From assembly GCA_900315585.1 (NCBI GenBank), contig OMZP01000002.1, forward strand, positions 1 to 64,000: 64,000 nt of DNA, written 5' to 3'. Under the pieces are notes generated by a model. The model was not told where the DNA came from and ran no database searches. It worked only from the letters and a program-made list of their open reading frames with translations. This DNA is from an uncultured Eubacteriales bacterium. GTDB taxonomy: Bacteria; Bacillota; Clostridia; Christensenellales; Aristaeellaceae. Position 1 is the stretch's first letter. Each line of letters begins with the position of its first letter. A program made the translations under genes and the position numbers. Of the stretch, positions 1 through 8,212 are shown in pieces.

Positions 1-1
1 G

Positions 2-238
2 TCGGCTGAGGAAGTCATTCAGCGGACAGCCTCCATGCCTAAGTCCCGCGCCGCGTTTGTCAGTGCCATGATGCACACCCACGAGCGGCTGGTGCGCACA
101 AGAGACGAGCACTTCCAGCAGCTTGCGGAGGACTTTGACGCGATCCGCAATACCGTCTTTGAGGTTCCTTCCTCCCTGCGCTCGGTCATGCGGCCGAAAA
201 AGGATTTTTTCTTAATCGATATCAAAACGGTCTCCTAA
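2..238 (+). CDS. C-terminal fragment of an unidentified protein
   Basis: An open frame enters from the left edge with no start codon in the window and ends at a TAA at 236-238, leaving about 78 residues. The visible part is soluble and rich in charged residues, with no membrane segment, and ends in RPKKDFFLIDIKTVS. Its last 27 bases overlap the 3' end of smc on the other strand, so the two genes converge tail to tail without room for a terminator. I do not recognise the family. It could be a shadow of smc readthrough, but most of it lies outside smc. Confidence 0.5.
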   Translation, partial: SAEEVIQRTASMPKSRAAFVSAMMHTHERLVRTRDEHFQQLAEDFDAIRNTVFEVPSSLRSVMRPKKDFFLIDIKTVS

Positions 239-3200
239 CTTCAGAGAGAGCACGCGGGTGATGCCCTGCTCGGGCATCGTAACGCCGTACAGCACGTCGG
301 CGTATTCCATCGTTGCCTTCTGATGTGTGATCAACGCAAATTGGGTTTCGGTAAACTTTCTCAGATAACGGGCGAAACTGTCGATATTCGTCTCGTCCAG
401 CGCGGCTTCCACCTCGTCCAGGATGCAGAACGGGGTCGGCTTCAAATCCAGGATCGCGAACAGGATCGCGATGGCCGTCAGCGCGCGCTCGCCGCCGGAG
501 AGCAGCGACAGCATTTGCAGCTTCTTTCCGGGGGGCTGGGCCACGATGTCGATGCCGCAGTTCAGCGCGTCCTTCGGGTCGGCCAGCCGCAGCTCCGCCT
601 TGCCGCCGCCGAACAGCTTCACGAAGGTGCGCTGGAAATTGTCGTTCATCAGAGCAAACTGCTCCTTGAACTGCTTCTCCATCTTCGTCTCCAGCTCGGC
701 GACGATGCCCTCCAGGTCCGCCTGGGCCTTTAGCAGGTCGTCCCGCTGGCTGGTCATTTCCTCCACGCGCTCCACCGTGCGGCGATACTCGTCCAGGGCC
801 GCCACGTTGACGGTGCCCATGGCGCGGATGCGCTGGCGGATGGCCGTGATGCGCTTTTCCGACTCCGTCAGCTTGAAGTCCGGCTGGCGGAAGGGTTCGG
901 CCCCGGCGTAGGTCAGCTCGTAGTCCTCCCAGATCCGATCCTGAATCTGCTTGAACTCGGCCTCCACGCGGGCCAGCTGCAATTCGCTGCGGTGGTGCTT
1001 GTCGCTGAACTCGTCCAGGTTGGCGCGCAGCTGGTCGATCTGCTCGCCCAGGGTTTGCAGCTGCTTCTGTACGCCGGTGCGCCTGGCGTCGGCCTCGTCG
1101 AAGGCGGCGCGGGCGGCGTCCAGGGCGGTCTTGTTGGCAGAGAGGGTCTCGATGTCGTGCTCCAAAATGGCCGCGTTCTGCTCCAGTTCGGAGAGGCAGT
1201 TCTTCAAAAGGCCTTCCGATTCGGCCAGCAGCTTCTCGGCGTCCTCGGCCTGGCTGGACAGGCGGTCCCGGTCGGCCACGGTGGCCTCCAGGCCGCGCTG
1301 GCGGGAGGCCAGCTGGACGCGCTGGGCGGACACCTCGTCCCGCAGGGCTTCGGTTTCGCCGCGCTTTTTATAGATCTCATCGCTGAGGCGCTTCACCTCG
1401 GCCTGGCGGTCGTCGGTGGAGCTCTCCGCGCTCTGCTGCTGCTCATCCAGGGCGGTGAGGCTCTGGGTCACGTCCTCAAGCTGTACGCGCAGGCGCTCCC
1501 GCTCGGCCTCGGCACGGGCCACGCGCTGGTTGTTGCTGTCCTGCTCGTCCAGGGCGGCGTTCAACTGGGCCTCGGCGCGGGCCACCACGACCTCCTGCTT
1601 GTGCAGCTCGTCGTAGAGCTCGCCGCGCTCCTTTTTCAGGCTGGATCGCTCATCCTCGATGGCGGCGTACTTCTGCCGCGCCTCCTCGAACTGCTCCTCC
1701 AGCTTTTTCAGCGCCTGCTCGCTTTCCTCGATCTCGCGGGTGCGGGAGAGGAGGCTGGTGACGCGGCTCTGCACGCTGCCACCGGTCATGGAGCCGCCGG
1801 AGTGCATCACGTCGCCCTCCAGCGTCACCAGGCGGAACTGATACCGTCCGGCCCGCTGGATGGCGATGCCCGCGGTCAGGTCTTCGGCCACCACGGTGCG
1901 CCCCAGTAGATTGTCGATCACGCCCTGATACTTCGGATCAAACTCCACCAGCTCCGACGCCAGTCCCACGCAGCCCGGCATGGCCAGCACGTTCCGCTCC
2001 TGCTGGGAGAGGGTGCGGCCGCGCACAGAGGAGATTGGGAGGAAGGTGGCCCGGCCGAAGCGGTTCGCGCGCAGATACTCAATCATGCGCTTGGCGTCCT
2101 CGTCCCGGTTCACCACGATGTTTTGAAGGGCTCCGCCCAGCACCATGTCCATGGCGCGCTCCAGGCGGGCGGGCACGTGGATCAGATCGGCCACCACGCC
2201 GTGCACGCCGGCGCTGTCGCCCTGCCTGCGGGCCTGCATCAGCACCTGCTTGACGGAGTTGTTGTAGCCCTCGTAGTCCCGCTGCATCTCCCGAAGGAGC
2301 TTCAGCCGGGAATCCCGCTGCTGCTTCTCGTTCTGCATCCGCATCACGCGGTCCTGCAGGGCGGAGGCCTCGTCGCCCAGCGCCTGCACCCGGGCCTGCA
2401 TCTGGGCCGCCTGCTGATCCAGCTCGCCCTTGCGGGCGTTCTCAGCGTCCAGGATCTCCTGGGCGGATTGCACGTGGGCGTTCAGGGCCTCGGAGCCGGA
2501 CTGCTCCCGCTCCCGGTCGGCCTCCATGTTGTTCAGCTGGTTCTCCAGCGCCGTCTGCATGGCGCTGAGGCGGGCCCGCTGAGAGCGCACGTCGCCCAGG
2601 CGGTTCATGGCCTGGATGATCTGCTGCTTGGCGTTCTCGGAGGCCTCCTCCAAATTGGCGAGGCTGGTCTCCGCCGCCTCCAATTCGCCCTCCCGGGCGG
2701 TCAGCGCCGTCTTGGCCTCAAACAGCGCGGCGGTCTCCTGTTCGATCTCCACGCTCATGCGCTCGATCTGCCTGCGGATGCCCTCGCCGCCCTCCTGGGC
2801 GGAGGCCTGCTGGGCCTGGATGCGGTCCCGCTCCTTTTCGCCCGCGGCGATGCGCTCCCGCATGACCTGCACCGCGCCCTCGGAGGCTTCCACCTCACGG
2901 ATCAGCTGCTGCACGGCCTCGCGCTTTTCGCTGCTGGCGTATTCCAGCTGGTCCAGCTGCTCCTGGGCCTCGTCCCGCAGGGCGCCCTGCTCCTCCAGCT
3001 GCTGGTTGGCCTGGAGGATGGACTCGCCCAGGGTCTCCACGGATTCCTTGAGCTCCTTGATGCGGGCCTCATATCGCTCGGTGCGCACCAAAAAGACGTT
3101 CAAATCCAGCCCCTTCAGCTCGTCCCGAAGGGCCAGGTATTCCCGGGCCTGCTCGCTCTGTTCCTTCAGGGGACCCACACGGTCCTCCAATTCGGACAGG

Positions 3201-3781
3201 ATGTCCTCCACGCGGTTCAGGTTCTCCTGGGTGCGCTGGATGCGCTTCTCGGCATCCAGCTTGCGGGCCTTGTACTTGACGATGCCCGCTGCCTCCTCGA
3301 ACACCTGGCGGCGATCCTCGGATTTGGCGGACAGGATCTCGTCGATGCGGCCCTGTCCGATCAGGGAATAGCCGTCCTTGCCGATACCGGTGTCCCGGAA
3401 CAGGTCCACGATGTCCCGCAGGCGGCAGGCCGCGCCGTTGATCTTGTATTCGCCGTCGCCGTTGCGGTACACCCGGCGGGTGACGGAAACCTCGGCAAAG
3501 TCAATGGCGAGGGCGTGGTCCTCGTTTTCAAAGACCAGCGTCACCTCGCAGTAGGAGAGGCGGCGGCGGCTCTCGGTGCCGTTGAATATGACGTCCTCCA
3601 TCTTCGAACCGCGCAGGCTCTTGGCACTCTGTTCGCCCAGCACCCAGCGCACCGCGTCGGAGATGTTGCTCTTGCCGCAGCCGTTGGGGCCCACCACGCC
3701 GGTGATGCCGTCCTCAAAGGTGATCTCCACGTGGTCCGCAAAGGACTTGAAGCCGTGGAGGATGAGTTTCTTTAGTCGCAA
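212..3781 (-). CDS. smc: chromosome segregation protein SMC
   Basis: Structural maintenance of chromosomes ATPase, which condenses and helps segregate the chromosome with ScpA and ScpB. The 1189-residue length is normal for the family. The Walker A motif GPNGCGKSN lies at about residues 31-39. Two long coiled coils flank a hinge at roughly 520-640. The signature LSGGE is near 1094 and Walker B (FCILDE) near 1120. The start is a TTG that gives the typical N-terminus MRLKKLILHGFKSFA, and a GGAGCG lies upstream. It follows rnc in the order plsX-acpP-rnc-smc known from Firmicutes, so it is probably cotranscribed with them. Confidence 0.97.
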   Translation of the reverse strand: MRLKKLILHGFKSFADHVEITFEDGITGVVGPNGCGKSNISDAVRWVLGEQSAKSLRGSKMEDVIFNGTESRRRLSYCEVTLVFENEDHALAIDFAEVSVTRRVYRNGDGEYKINGAACRLRDIVDLFRDTGIGKDGYSLIGQGRIDEILSAKSEDRRQVFEEAAGIVKYKARKLDAEKRIQRTQENLNRVEDILSELEDRVGPLKEQSEQAREYLALRDELKGLDLNVFLVRTERYEARIKELKESVETLGESILQANQQLEEQGALRDEAQEQLDQLEYASSEKREAVQQLIREVEASEGAVQVMRERIAAGEKERDRIQAQQASAQEGGEGIRRQIERMSVEIEQETAALFEAKTALTAREGELEAAETSLANLEEASENAKQQIIQAMNRLGDVRSQRARLSAMQTALENQLNNMEADREREQSGSEALNAHVQSAQEILDAENARKGELDQQAAQMQARVQALGDEASALQDRVMRMQNEKQQRDSRLKLLREMQRDYEGYNNSVKQVLMQARRQGDSAGVHGVVADLIHVPARLERAMDMVLGGALQNIVVNRDEDAKRMIEYLRANRFGRATFLPISSVRGRTLSQQERNVLAMPGCVGLASELVEFDPKYQGVIDNLLGRTVVAEDLTAGIAIQRAGRYQFRLVTLEGDVMHSGGSMTGGSVQSRVTSLLSRTREIEESEQALKKLEEQFEEARQKYAAIEDERSSLKKERGELYDELHKQEVVVARAEAQLNAALDEQDSNNQRVARAEAERERLRVQLEDVTQSLTALDEQQQSAESSTDDRQAEVKRLSDEIYKKRGETEALRDEVSAQRVQLASRQRGLEATVADRDRLSSQAEDAEKLLAESEGLLKNCLSELEQNAAILEHDIETLSANKTALDAARAAFDEADARRTGVQKQLQTLGEQIDQLRANLDEFSDKHHRSELQLARVEAEFKQIQDRIWEDYELTYAGAEPFRQPDFKLTESEKRITAIRQRIRAMGTVNVAALDEYRRTVERVEEMTSQRDDLLKAQADLEGIVAELETKMEKQFKEQFALMNDNFQRTFVKLFGGGKAELRLADPKDALNCGIDIVAQPPGKKLQMLSLLSGGERALTAIAILFAILDLKPTPFCILDEVEAALDETNIDSFARYLRKFTETQFALITHQKATMEYADVLYGVTMPEQGITRVLSLKLGDRFDID

Positions 3782-3808
3782 TTTATCGATTCGCTCCGAT
3801 CATTTGAA

Positions 3809-3867
3809 TGAGGCATGAGGAATGGGGGAATGCGGCATGCCGGTCGCAATCCATTCCTCATGCCTCA
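3809..3867. repeat. inverted repeat between rnc and smc
   Basis: Perfect 17-bp arms (3809-3825 TGAGGCATGAGGAATGG and 3851-3867) enclose a smaller palindrome CGGCATGCCG at 3833-3842. The right arm covers the rnc stop codon. There is no T-run, so it is more likely a repeat element or an mRNA-processing hairpin than a terminator. The GAGGAAT wording links it to the minirepeats at 4820 and 35532. Confidence 0.7.
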
Positions 3868-4536
3868 CTTTTCATTCCTCATGGCCCGCAGGGCGCTTCG
3901 CGCCGCCTCCTGCTGGGCGTTCTGCTTGCTGGTGCCGTCGCCGATGCCCAGGGTCTGCCCGTTCACGGTCACACTGTAGCGGAACAGCGGGGCGTGGGGC
4001 GGTCCCTCCATGGAGATGAACTCATAGATGGGCATGTCGCCGTCCCGCTGGAGGATCTCCTGCAGGCGGCTCTTGGCGTCCAGATGGTCTTCCAGCATCT
4101 GTGGGCGCAGGTCCTCCGCCAGGGCGCGACGGATCACGTCCACGGCGGAATCAAAGCCCCCGTCGAGGTACACGGCGGCAAGCACCGCTTCCATCACATC
4201 GCAGAGGATGGAGGGCTTGTCCCGGCCGCCGGAGCGATCCTCGCCCACGGACAGCCGCATGAACCGGCCCAGCTCCAGCCGTCTGGCGGCCCGGCACAGG
4301 GTTTCCTCCCGCACCAGACCCGCCCGGATGCGCGTCAGCTTGCCCTCGTCTACCTCCGGGAACTCAAAGTACAGATACCGGCTGATGGCCAGCTCCAGCA
4401 CCGCGTCGCCCAGAAATTCGAGCCGCTGGTAGTGCGGCACATGATGATCCCCCCCGTAGGAGGGATGCGTCAGTGCCGTCTCCAGCAGCTTCATGTCGTG
4501 GAAGGTATAGCCCAGCTTACTGCAAAGTGCCTTCAC
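3865..4536 (-). CDS. rnc: ribonuclease III
   Basis: Double-strand-specific endoribonuclease that processes rRNA precursors and structured mRNAs. The RNase III signature LEFLGDAVL is at residues 39-47 with its metal-binding acidic residues, and the second acidic pair lies in CDVMEAV (D113, E116). A double-stranded RNA-binding domain occupies about 150-222. The 223-residue length is usual. The start is a GTG two bases after the acpP stop, with AGAAGGG as ribosome site inside the end of acpP, which suggests translational coupling. Confidence 0.96.
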   Translation of the reverse strand: MKALCSKLGYTFHDMKLLETALTHPSYGGDHHVPHYQRLEFLGDAVLELAISRYLYFEFPEVDEGKLTRIRAGLVREETLCRAARRLELGRFMRLSVGEDRSGGRDKPSILCDVMEAVLAAVYLDGGFDSAVDVIRRALAEDLRPQMLEDHLDAKSRLQEILQRDGDMPIYEFISMEGPPHAPLFRYSVTVNGQTLGIGDGTSKQNAQQEAARSALRAMRNEK

Positions 4537-4538
4537 TA

Positions 4539-4784
4539 TTAGCCCTTCTTCTGGATGTAGTCCACGATGTCGCCCACGGTGCGGATGGTGCCCAGGGCGT
4601 CGTCCTCGACGGTCATGTTGAACTCGGTCTCCAGATCCATGATCAGCATCATCAGGTTCGCGCTGTCGGCGCCCAGGTCCTCCACCATGTTGGCGTTCTC
4701 GGTGACCTTGCTGTCGTCCACGGGCAGCTGCATCAGAATGTACTCCTTCACCTTGTCGAAAATAGCGTTGCGATCCACTTCCAT
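4539..4784 (-). CDS. acpP: acyl carrier protein
   Basis: Carries growing acyl chains in fatty acid synthesis on a 4'-phosphopantetheine arm. The 81-residue acidic helical protein has the attachment motif DLGADS, with Ser41 as the modified residue. The usual residues after the serine (LDTVEL) are here ANLMML, still compatible with helix II. The start at 4784 follows a strong AGGAGG. It sits between plsX and rnc. The fabD and fabG genes often found between plsX and acpP are absent here. Confidence 0.93.
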   Translation of the reverse strand: MEVDRNAIFDKVKEYILMQLPVDDSKVTENANMVEDLGADSANLMMLIMDLETEFNMTVEDDALGTIRTVGDIVDYIQKKG

Positions 4785-4819
4785 CTACCTCCTGGAATCA
4801 TAGTGTGTTCGTAATATAA

Positions 4820-4897
4820 TGAGGAATGAGGAGTGAGGAATGAGGAATGAAAAGTGGTCGCACTGTCAAATCCTGATTCCTCAATCCTGATTCCTAA
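4820..4897. repeat. GAGGAAT minirepeat spacer
   Basis: The 113-bp spacer between plsX and acpP holds four tandem near-copies of GAGGAATGA (4820-4850), then partly complementary CCTGATTCCTCAA units to 4897. The same wording recurs at 35532-35570. It can fold back on itself in the polycistronic mRNA, but no T-run follows. Confidence 0.65.
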
Positions 4898-5908
4898 TTA
4901 GTCGGAAAGCCCTGAAAGTCCTTCCCGGATCTTGCCGGTTACGTCGCCCACGAGCATCTCCCGCGCCTGGCGCAGGGCGTTCATGATGGCCTGCTCGCCG
5001 GAGGAGCCGTGGGCCTTGACCACCGCGCCCTCCACGCCCAGCAGGGGAGCGCCGCCGTAGGCGTTGTAGTCCATGCTGCGCTTGAACTTGCGGAAGGCGG
5101 GGCGGGCGAGGGTCGCGCCCACCTTGCTGACCTTCGAGGTGGACAGGTAGCTCTTCAGCATGCCCATCATCGCGCCCACGATGCCCTCGGTGTACTTGAG
5201 GATGATGTTGCCGTCGAAGCCGTCGGCCACCACCACGTCGAAGTCGCCGGTGGGGATGTCCCGCGCCTCGGCGTTGCCGGCGAAGCGATAGCTGGTCTGC
5301 CTGGACATCAGCTGATAGGTCTCCTTCGTCAGCTTGTTGCCCTTCTCGGCCTCCGCGCCGATGTTCACCAGTCCCACGGCGGGGTCCCGCACGCCCATGA
5401 CGCTGCGCATGTACACCGAGCCCATCAGTCCGAACTGCTCCAGGTACTTGGGCTGGCAGTCCACATTGGCGCCGGCGTCGATGAGCAGGAAGGGCTTCTT
5501 CGCGCCGGGGATGACCGGGGCCAGCGCCGGGCGCTCGATGCCCGGGATGCGCCCGATGCGCAGCATGCCGCCTGCCAGCACCGCGCCGGTGTTTCCGGCG
5601 GAGACCACGGCCTGGGCCCGCTTCTCACGGACGGCCATCATGGCCTGCACCATCGAGGAATTGACCTTTTTGCGCACGGCCAGCATCGGCGATTCGTCCA
5701 TGCCGATCACGTCCTCCGCAGGCAGGATCTCCACCCGGCCGCGCACGTCGCCATCGTCCTCAAGCAGGGCGTTCAGCCGCGCCTCGGGGCCCGCCAGAAG
5801 TATGCGAATGTCGCCATAGCGCCTCAGCGCGGCCACGGCTCCCGCGACGATGGCATCCGGCGCGTTGTCGCCGCCCATGGCGTCCAGGGCAATGATGTAC
5901 TCGCTCAT
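4898..5908 (-). CDS. plsX: phosphate acyltransferase PlsX
   Basis: Makes acyl-phosphate from acyl-ACP as the first committed step of phospholipid synthesis; PlsY then uses the acyl-phosphate. The protein begins MSEYIIALDAMGGDNAP, with the family hallmark DAMGGD, and is 336 residues long, as expected. The frame is open to 5950, but the ATG at 5906-5908 has GGGAGG six bases upstream and fits the family start. It is the first gene of the plsX-acpP-rnc-smc operon, and a promoter is seen just upstream. Confidence 0.95.
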   Translation of the reverse strand: MSEYIIALDAMGGDNAPDAIVAGAVAALRRYGDIRILLAGPEARLNALLEDDGDVRGRVEILPAEDVIGMDESPMLAVRKKVNSSMVQAMMAVREKRAQAVVSAGNTGAVLAGGMLRIGRIPGIERPALAPVIPGAKKPFLLIDAGANVDCQPKYLEQFGLMGSVYMRSVMGVRDPAVGLVNIGAEAEKGNKLTKETYQLMSRQTSYRFAGNAEARDIPTGDFDVVVADGFDGNIILKYTEGIVGAMMGMLKSYLSTSKVSKVGATLARPAFRKFKRSMDYNAYGGAPLLGVEGAVVKAHGSSGEQAIMNALRQAREMLVGDVTGKIREGLSGLSD

Positions 5909-5969
5909 CCAAGACCTCCCACAATGCTTGGAGCGCCAGGGGCCCTCCAAATCAATAAATACCTAAAAT

Positions 5970-5998
5970 ATTGTATCAAATGGAATGTAAATTCGCAA
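5970..5998 (-). promoter_or_regulatory. promoter of the plsX operon
   Basis: On the minus strand, TTGCGA (5993-5998) and TACAAT (5970-5975) are separated by 17 bp and point at plsX, 62 bases away. No clear FapR operator was recognised. Confidence 0.6.
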
Positions 5999-6080
5999 GC
6001 ACCTCCGCCCGAATGCCGCCCCAAATGTGCTCAGAATTAATAATATTTTGAAAAATCGGTGTCATTTTCCTCATCAGCCC

Positions 6081-6109
6081 TTGCCATTTTGGGAAAGATG
6101 GGCTATAAT
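6081..6109 (+). promoter_or_regulatory. promoter of tRNA-Arg
   Basis: TTGCCA (6081-6086), 17-bp spacer, then TATAAT (6104-6109). The mature tRNA begins 16 bases after the -10 box. Confidence 0.8.
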
Positions 6110-6125
6110 AGTCCATGCTGCTCGT

Positions 6126-6202
6126 GTACCCGTAGCGAAGCTGGATATCGCGTCAGACTCCGACTCTGAAGACCGTGGGTTCGAATCCCGCCGGGTACGC
6201 CA
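6126..6202 (+). tRNA. tRNA-Arg (anticodon CCG)
   Basis: Cloverleaf read by eye. The 7-bp acceptor stem is GTACCCG with CGGGTAC, the D stem is GCGA with TCGC, and the anticodon stem is TCAGA with TCTGA around loop CTCCGAC, giving anticodon CCG (codon CGG). The T arm is GTGGG-TTCGAAT-CCCGC. The discriminator is G, and the CCA end is encoded at 6200-6202. It has its own promoter. Confidence 0.95.
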
Positions 6203-6322
6203 CACTCACCCTATACAAACCCCGACCTGATAGGAAGGGGTTTGTATAAGGGCAAATCAGGTACGCCAAAGGAAAAGCCACCCAATTTGGGTGGCTTTTC
6301 CTTTGGCGTACCCGGCGGGATT
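6184..6322. repeat. inverted copy of the tRNA-Arg 3' end
   Basis: The last 19 bases of the tRNA gene including CCA (6184-6202) recur perfectly in inverted orientation at 6304-6322, where they overlap the first two bases of the TTA that is the glgA stop on the minus strand. A shorter direct copy (GTACGCCA) is at 6261-6268. Between them lies another hairpin with 12-bp arms (6212-6223 and 6237-6248, TATACAAACCCC). Confidence 0.85.
6261..6311. terminator. bidirectional terminator between tRNA-Arg and glgA
   Basis: A near-perfect 25-bp stem (6261-6285 with 6287-6311) has the core AAAAGCCACCC / GGGTGGCTTTT. That gives a GC stem followed by a T-run on either strand, so it can end both the tRNA and the convergent glgA transcript. 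Confidence 0.85.
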
Positions 6323-7784
6323 ACTCCGCCAGTTCCTCGTACAGCGCCATGTACTCGCTGGCGGACTTTTCCCAGGAAACGTCCTTGTCCATGTCGCGGC
6401 GGACCATCTCGTCCCAGCGGCCGCGGTCCTCGAAGTACAGCTCCTTGGCACTCTGGATGGCCTTGAGCAGCAGGCCCGCCTCGTAGTAGTCGAAGGTGAA
6501 GCCGTTGCCGCTGTTTTCCTCGGCGTTGTAGGGCGCGACGGTGTCCTTCAGGCCGCCGGTCTCGCGCACGATGGGCACGGTACCGTAGCGCATGGCGATC
6601 AGCTGGGTCAGGCCGCAGGGCTCGAACAGGCTGGGCACCAGCAGGGCGTCGCTGCCCGCGTAGATCTTGTGGGCCAGGCCCTCGTTGTACTGGATGTAGC
6701 TGCAAACGCTGCCCTTGTTCACGCTCTCGTAGTAGCGGAACGCGCCCTCATAGCGGGGATCGCCGGTGCCCAGCAGCGCGAACTGGGTGTTCTCGTCCAT
6801 GATCTGCTGGAAGATGGCGTTCACAAGGTCCAGGCCCTTCTGGTCCGTCAGGCGGGACACCAGGCCGATGACGAACTTGTTCTCGTCCACGTCCAGGCCC
6901 AGGGCTTCCTGCAGCGCCCGCTTGTTCTCCTTTTTCTTTTCAATGACGTTGAACATGTCGTAGGGCGCGGCCAGCAGGGAATCGGCGGCGCTGTTCCAGA
7001 TGTCCACGTCGATGCCGTTGACAATGCCCTTCAGCTTCGGGCTGTGATAGCGCAGGTGGGCGTCCAGGCCTTCGCCGTAGAAGCCGGTCTGAATCTCCTC
7101 GGCGTAGGTGGCGGACACGGTGGTGATGCGGTCGGCGAAGGCCAGGCCGCCCTTGAACATGTTGGCCTCGGTGTCGTTCACCTTGAACACCGGATAGTTG
7201 AACAGATAGTCCGGCAGGCCCGACCAGTACTTCAGATGATCGATGGAGCAGATGCCCTGGAAGCGCAGGTTGTGGATGGTGAGCACGCTCTTGGCCTGGC
7301 CCACGGGGGTGGGGGCGAAGCGGGTGCGCAGGTAGACCGGCGTCAGCGCGGCCTGCCAGTCGTGGCAGTGGATGACATCCGGGATCCACTCCAGGAAGTT
7401 CAGCGCCGCCAGCACCGCCTTGGAGAAGTAGCAGTACTTGGGAATATCCTCCCACAGGCCGGTGTAGGGATTGCCCCAATCGAAGAACTCCCGGTTCTCG
7501 ATGAAGTTGTAGGTGACGCCGTCCAGCTCCGTCTCCATGATGCCCACGAAGTAGGTGTGGCCGTCCTGGCACAGGTCCATCATGAAGGAGCCCAGGAACT
7601 TCATCTGGCTCTTGAACTTCTCCGGGATGCAGGCGTAGTAGGGCATGATCACCCGCACGTCGGCGCCCTGGCGGGTCAGGGCCCTGGGCAGGGCGTACAT
7701 CACGTCGCCCAGGCCGCCGGTCTTCACGAAGGGATAGCACTCCGAGCCGACGAAGGCGATCTTCCGCTGCGCATTTTCAGACAT
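6321..7784 (-). CDS. glgA: glycogen synthase (ADP-glucose type)
   Basis: Glycosyltransferase family 5 enzyme that adds glucose from ADP-glucose to the non-reducing end of alpha-1,4-glucan. The N-terminal KTGGLGD motif at residues 21-27 binds the nucleotide sugar. The catalytic C-terminal half contains LVPSLFEPCGLTQLIAMRYG, with the conserved E-x7-E type region, followed by a TGGL-like segment (RETGGLKDTV). At 487 residues it is normal. AAGGAG lies before the ATG at 7784. No other glg gene is in the window, so it stands apart from any glycogen operon visible here. Confidence 0.95.
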   Translation of the reverse strand: MSENAQRKIAFVGSECYPFVKTGGLGDVMYALPRALTRQGADVRVIMPYYACIPEKFKSQMKFLGSFMMDLCQDGHTYFVGIMETELDGVTYNFIENREFFDWGNPYTGLWEDIPKYCYFSKAVLAALNFLEWIPDVIHCHDWQAALTPVYLRTRFAPTPVGQAKSVLTIHNLRFQGICSIDHLKYWSGLPDYLFNYPVFKVNDTEANMFKGGLAFADRITTVSATYAEEIQTGFYGEGLDAHLRYHSPKLKGIVNGIDVDIWNSAADSLLAAPYDMFNVIEKKKENKRALQEALGLDVDENKFVIGLVSRLTDQKGLDLVNAIFQQIMDENTQFALLGTGDPRYEGAFRYYESVNKGSVCSYIQYNEGLAHKIYAGSDALLVPSLFEPCGLTQLIAMRYGTVPIVRETGGLKDTVAPYNAEENSGNGFTFDYYEAGLLLKAIQSAKELYFEDRGRWDEMVRRDMDKDVSWEKSASEYMALYEELAE

Positions 7785-7818
7785 GGTTATCGCTCCTTAT
7801 CCTTATCATTTATACAAA

Positions 7819-7832
7819 CCGGAACGTTCCGG
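7819..7832. promoter_or_regulatory. 14-bp perfect palindrome upstream of glgA
   Basis: CCGGAACGTTCCGG lies 35 bases upstream of the glgA start. It could be an operator or a small repeat. The four-base gap of a Firmicutes LexA box (GAAC-N4-GTTC) is missing, so it is not a LexA site. Confidence 0.3.
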
Positions 7833-7858
7833 CGGGGTTCCTCGTATCAGAGCCTGTA

Positions 7859-8131
7859 TCAGTCGTCGATCAGGCAGACGTTTTCATAGTGGGTCATGTA
7901 GGTCTTCCCGGCGATGGTCACCATCACGGCGTCACTGTCCGGGTAGTCCAGCCAGGAGGAGACCTTGCCCTCCACGACCTCGTCGTTGGGCAGGCGCAGA
8001 ATGGCGCGGTCAAAGCGGTTCTTGGTGTCCACCAGGCGGCGGTTGCCGTGGGACAGCTCCCAGTAGACCAGGAAGCCCGCCAGGCACAGCACCAGTATGA
8101 TGACGATGGCGATGATGATCTTCTTCTTCAT
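7859..8131 (-). CDS. small membrane-anchored protein of unknown function
   Basis: A 90-residue protein with an N-terminal membrane helix (MKKKIIIAIVIILVLCLAGF, about residues 4-24) and a 65-residue extracytoplasmic or cytoplasmic tail rich in charged residues and beta-type sequence (RAILRLPNDEVVEGKV, AVMVTIAGKTYMTH). The frame is open upstream to 8179, but the ATG at 8131 has GAGGAGG before it. It has its own promoter and lies between glgA and the lysozyme-like gene, all on the minus strand. I cannot assign a function. Confidence 0.7.
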   Translation of the reverse strand: MKKKIIIAIVIILVLCLAGFLVYWELSHGNRRLVDTKNRFDRAILRLPNDEVVEGKVSSWLDYPDSDAVMVTIAGKTYMTHYENVCLIDD

Positions 8132-8169
8132 GATGCCCTCCTCGACGCTCTGTAACGATTGACAACCAT

Positions 8170-8198
8170 ATTTTAACATAGAACGGCGCGTTTGTCCA
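8170..8198 (-). promoter_or_regulatory. promoter of the small membrane protein gene
   Basis: On the minus strand TGGACA (8193-8198) and TAAAAT (8170-8175) are 17 bp apart, 38 bases ahead of the start at 8131. Confidence 0.6.
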
Positions 8199-8212
8199 TA
8201 GATATGCGTTTT

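Noticed and set aside
2123-3775. 550-codon open frame on the plus strand opposite smc
   Set aside because: It is the antisense shadow of a GC-rich gene, of low complexity (Leu, Gly, Ala, His), with no ribosome site; the SMC frame has clear family motifs.
5940-6000. FapR operator before plsX
   Set aside because: The AT-rich palindrome-like stretch does not match the FapR consensus well enough, and no fapR gene is in the operon.
7819-7832. LexA box before glgA
   Set aside because: The palindrome CCGGAACGTTCCGG lacks the four-base spacer of the Firmicutes box, and glgA is not an SOS gene.
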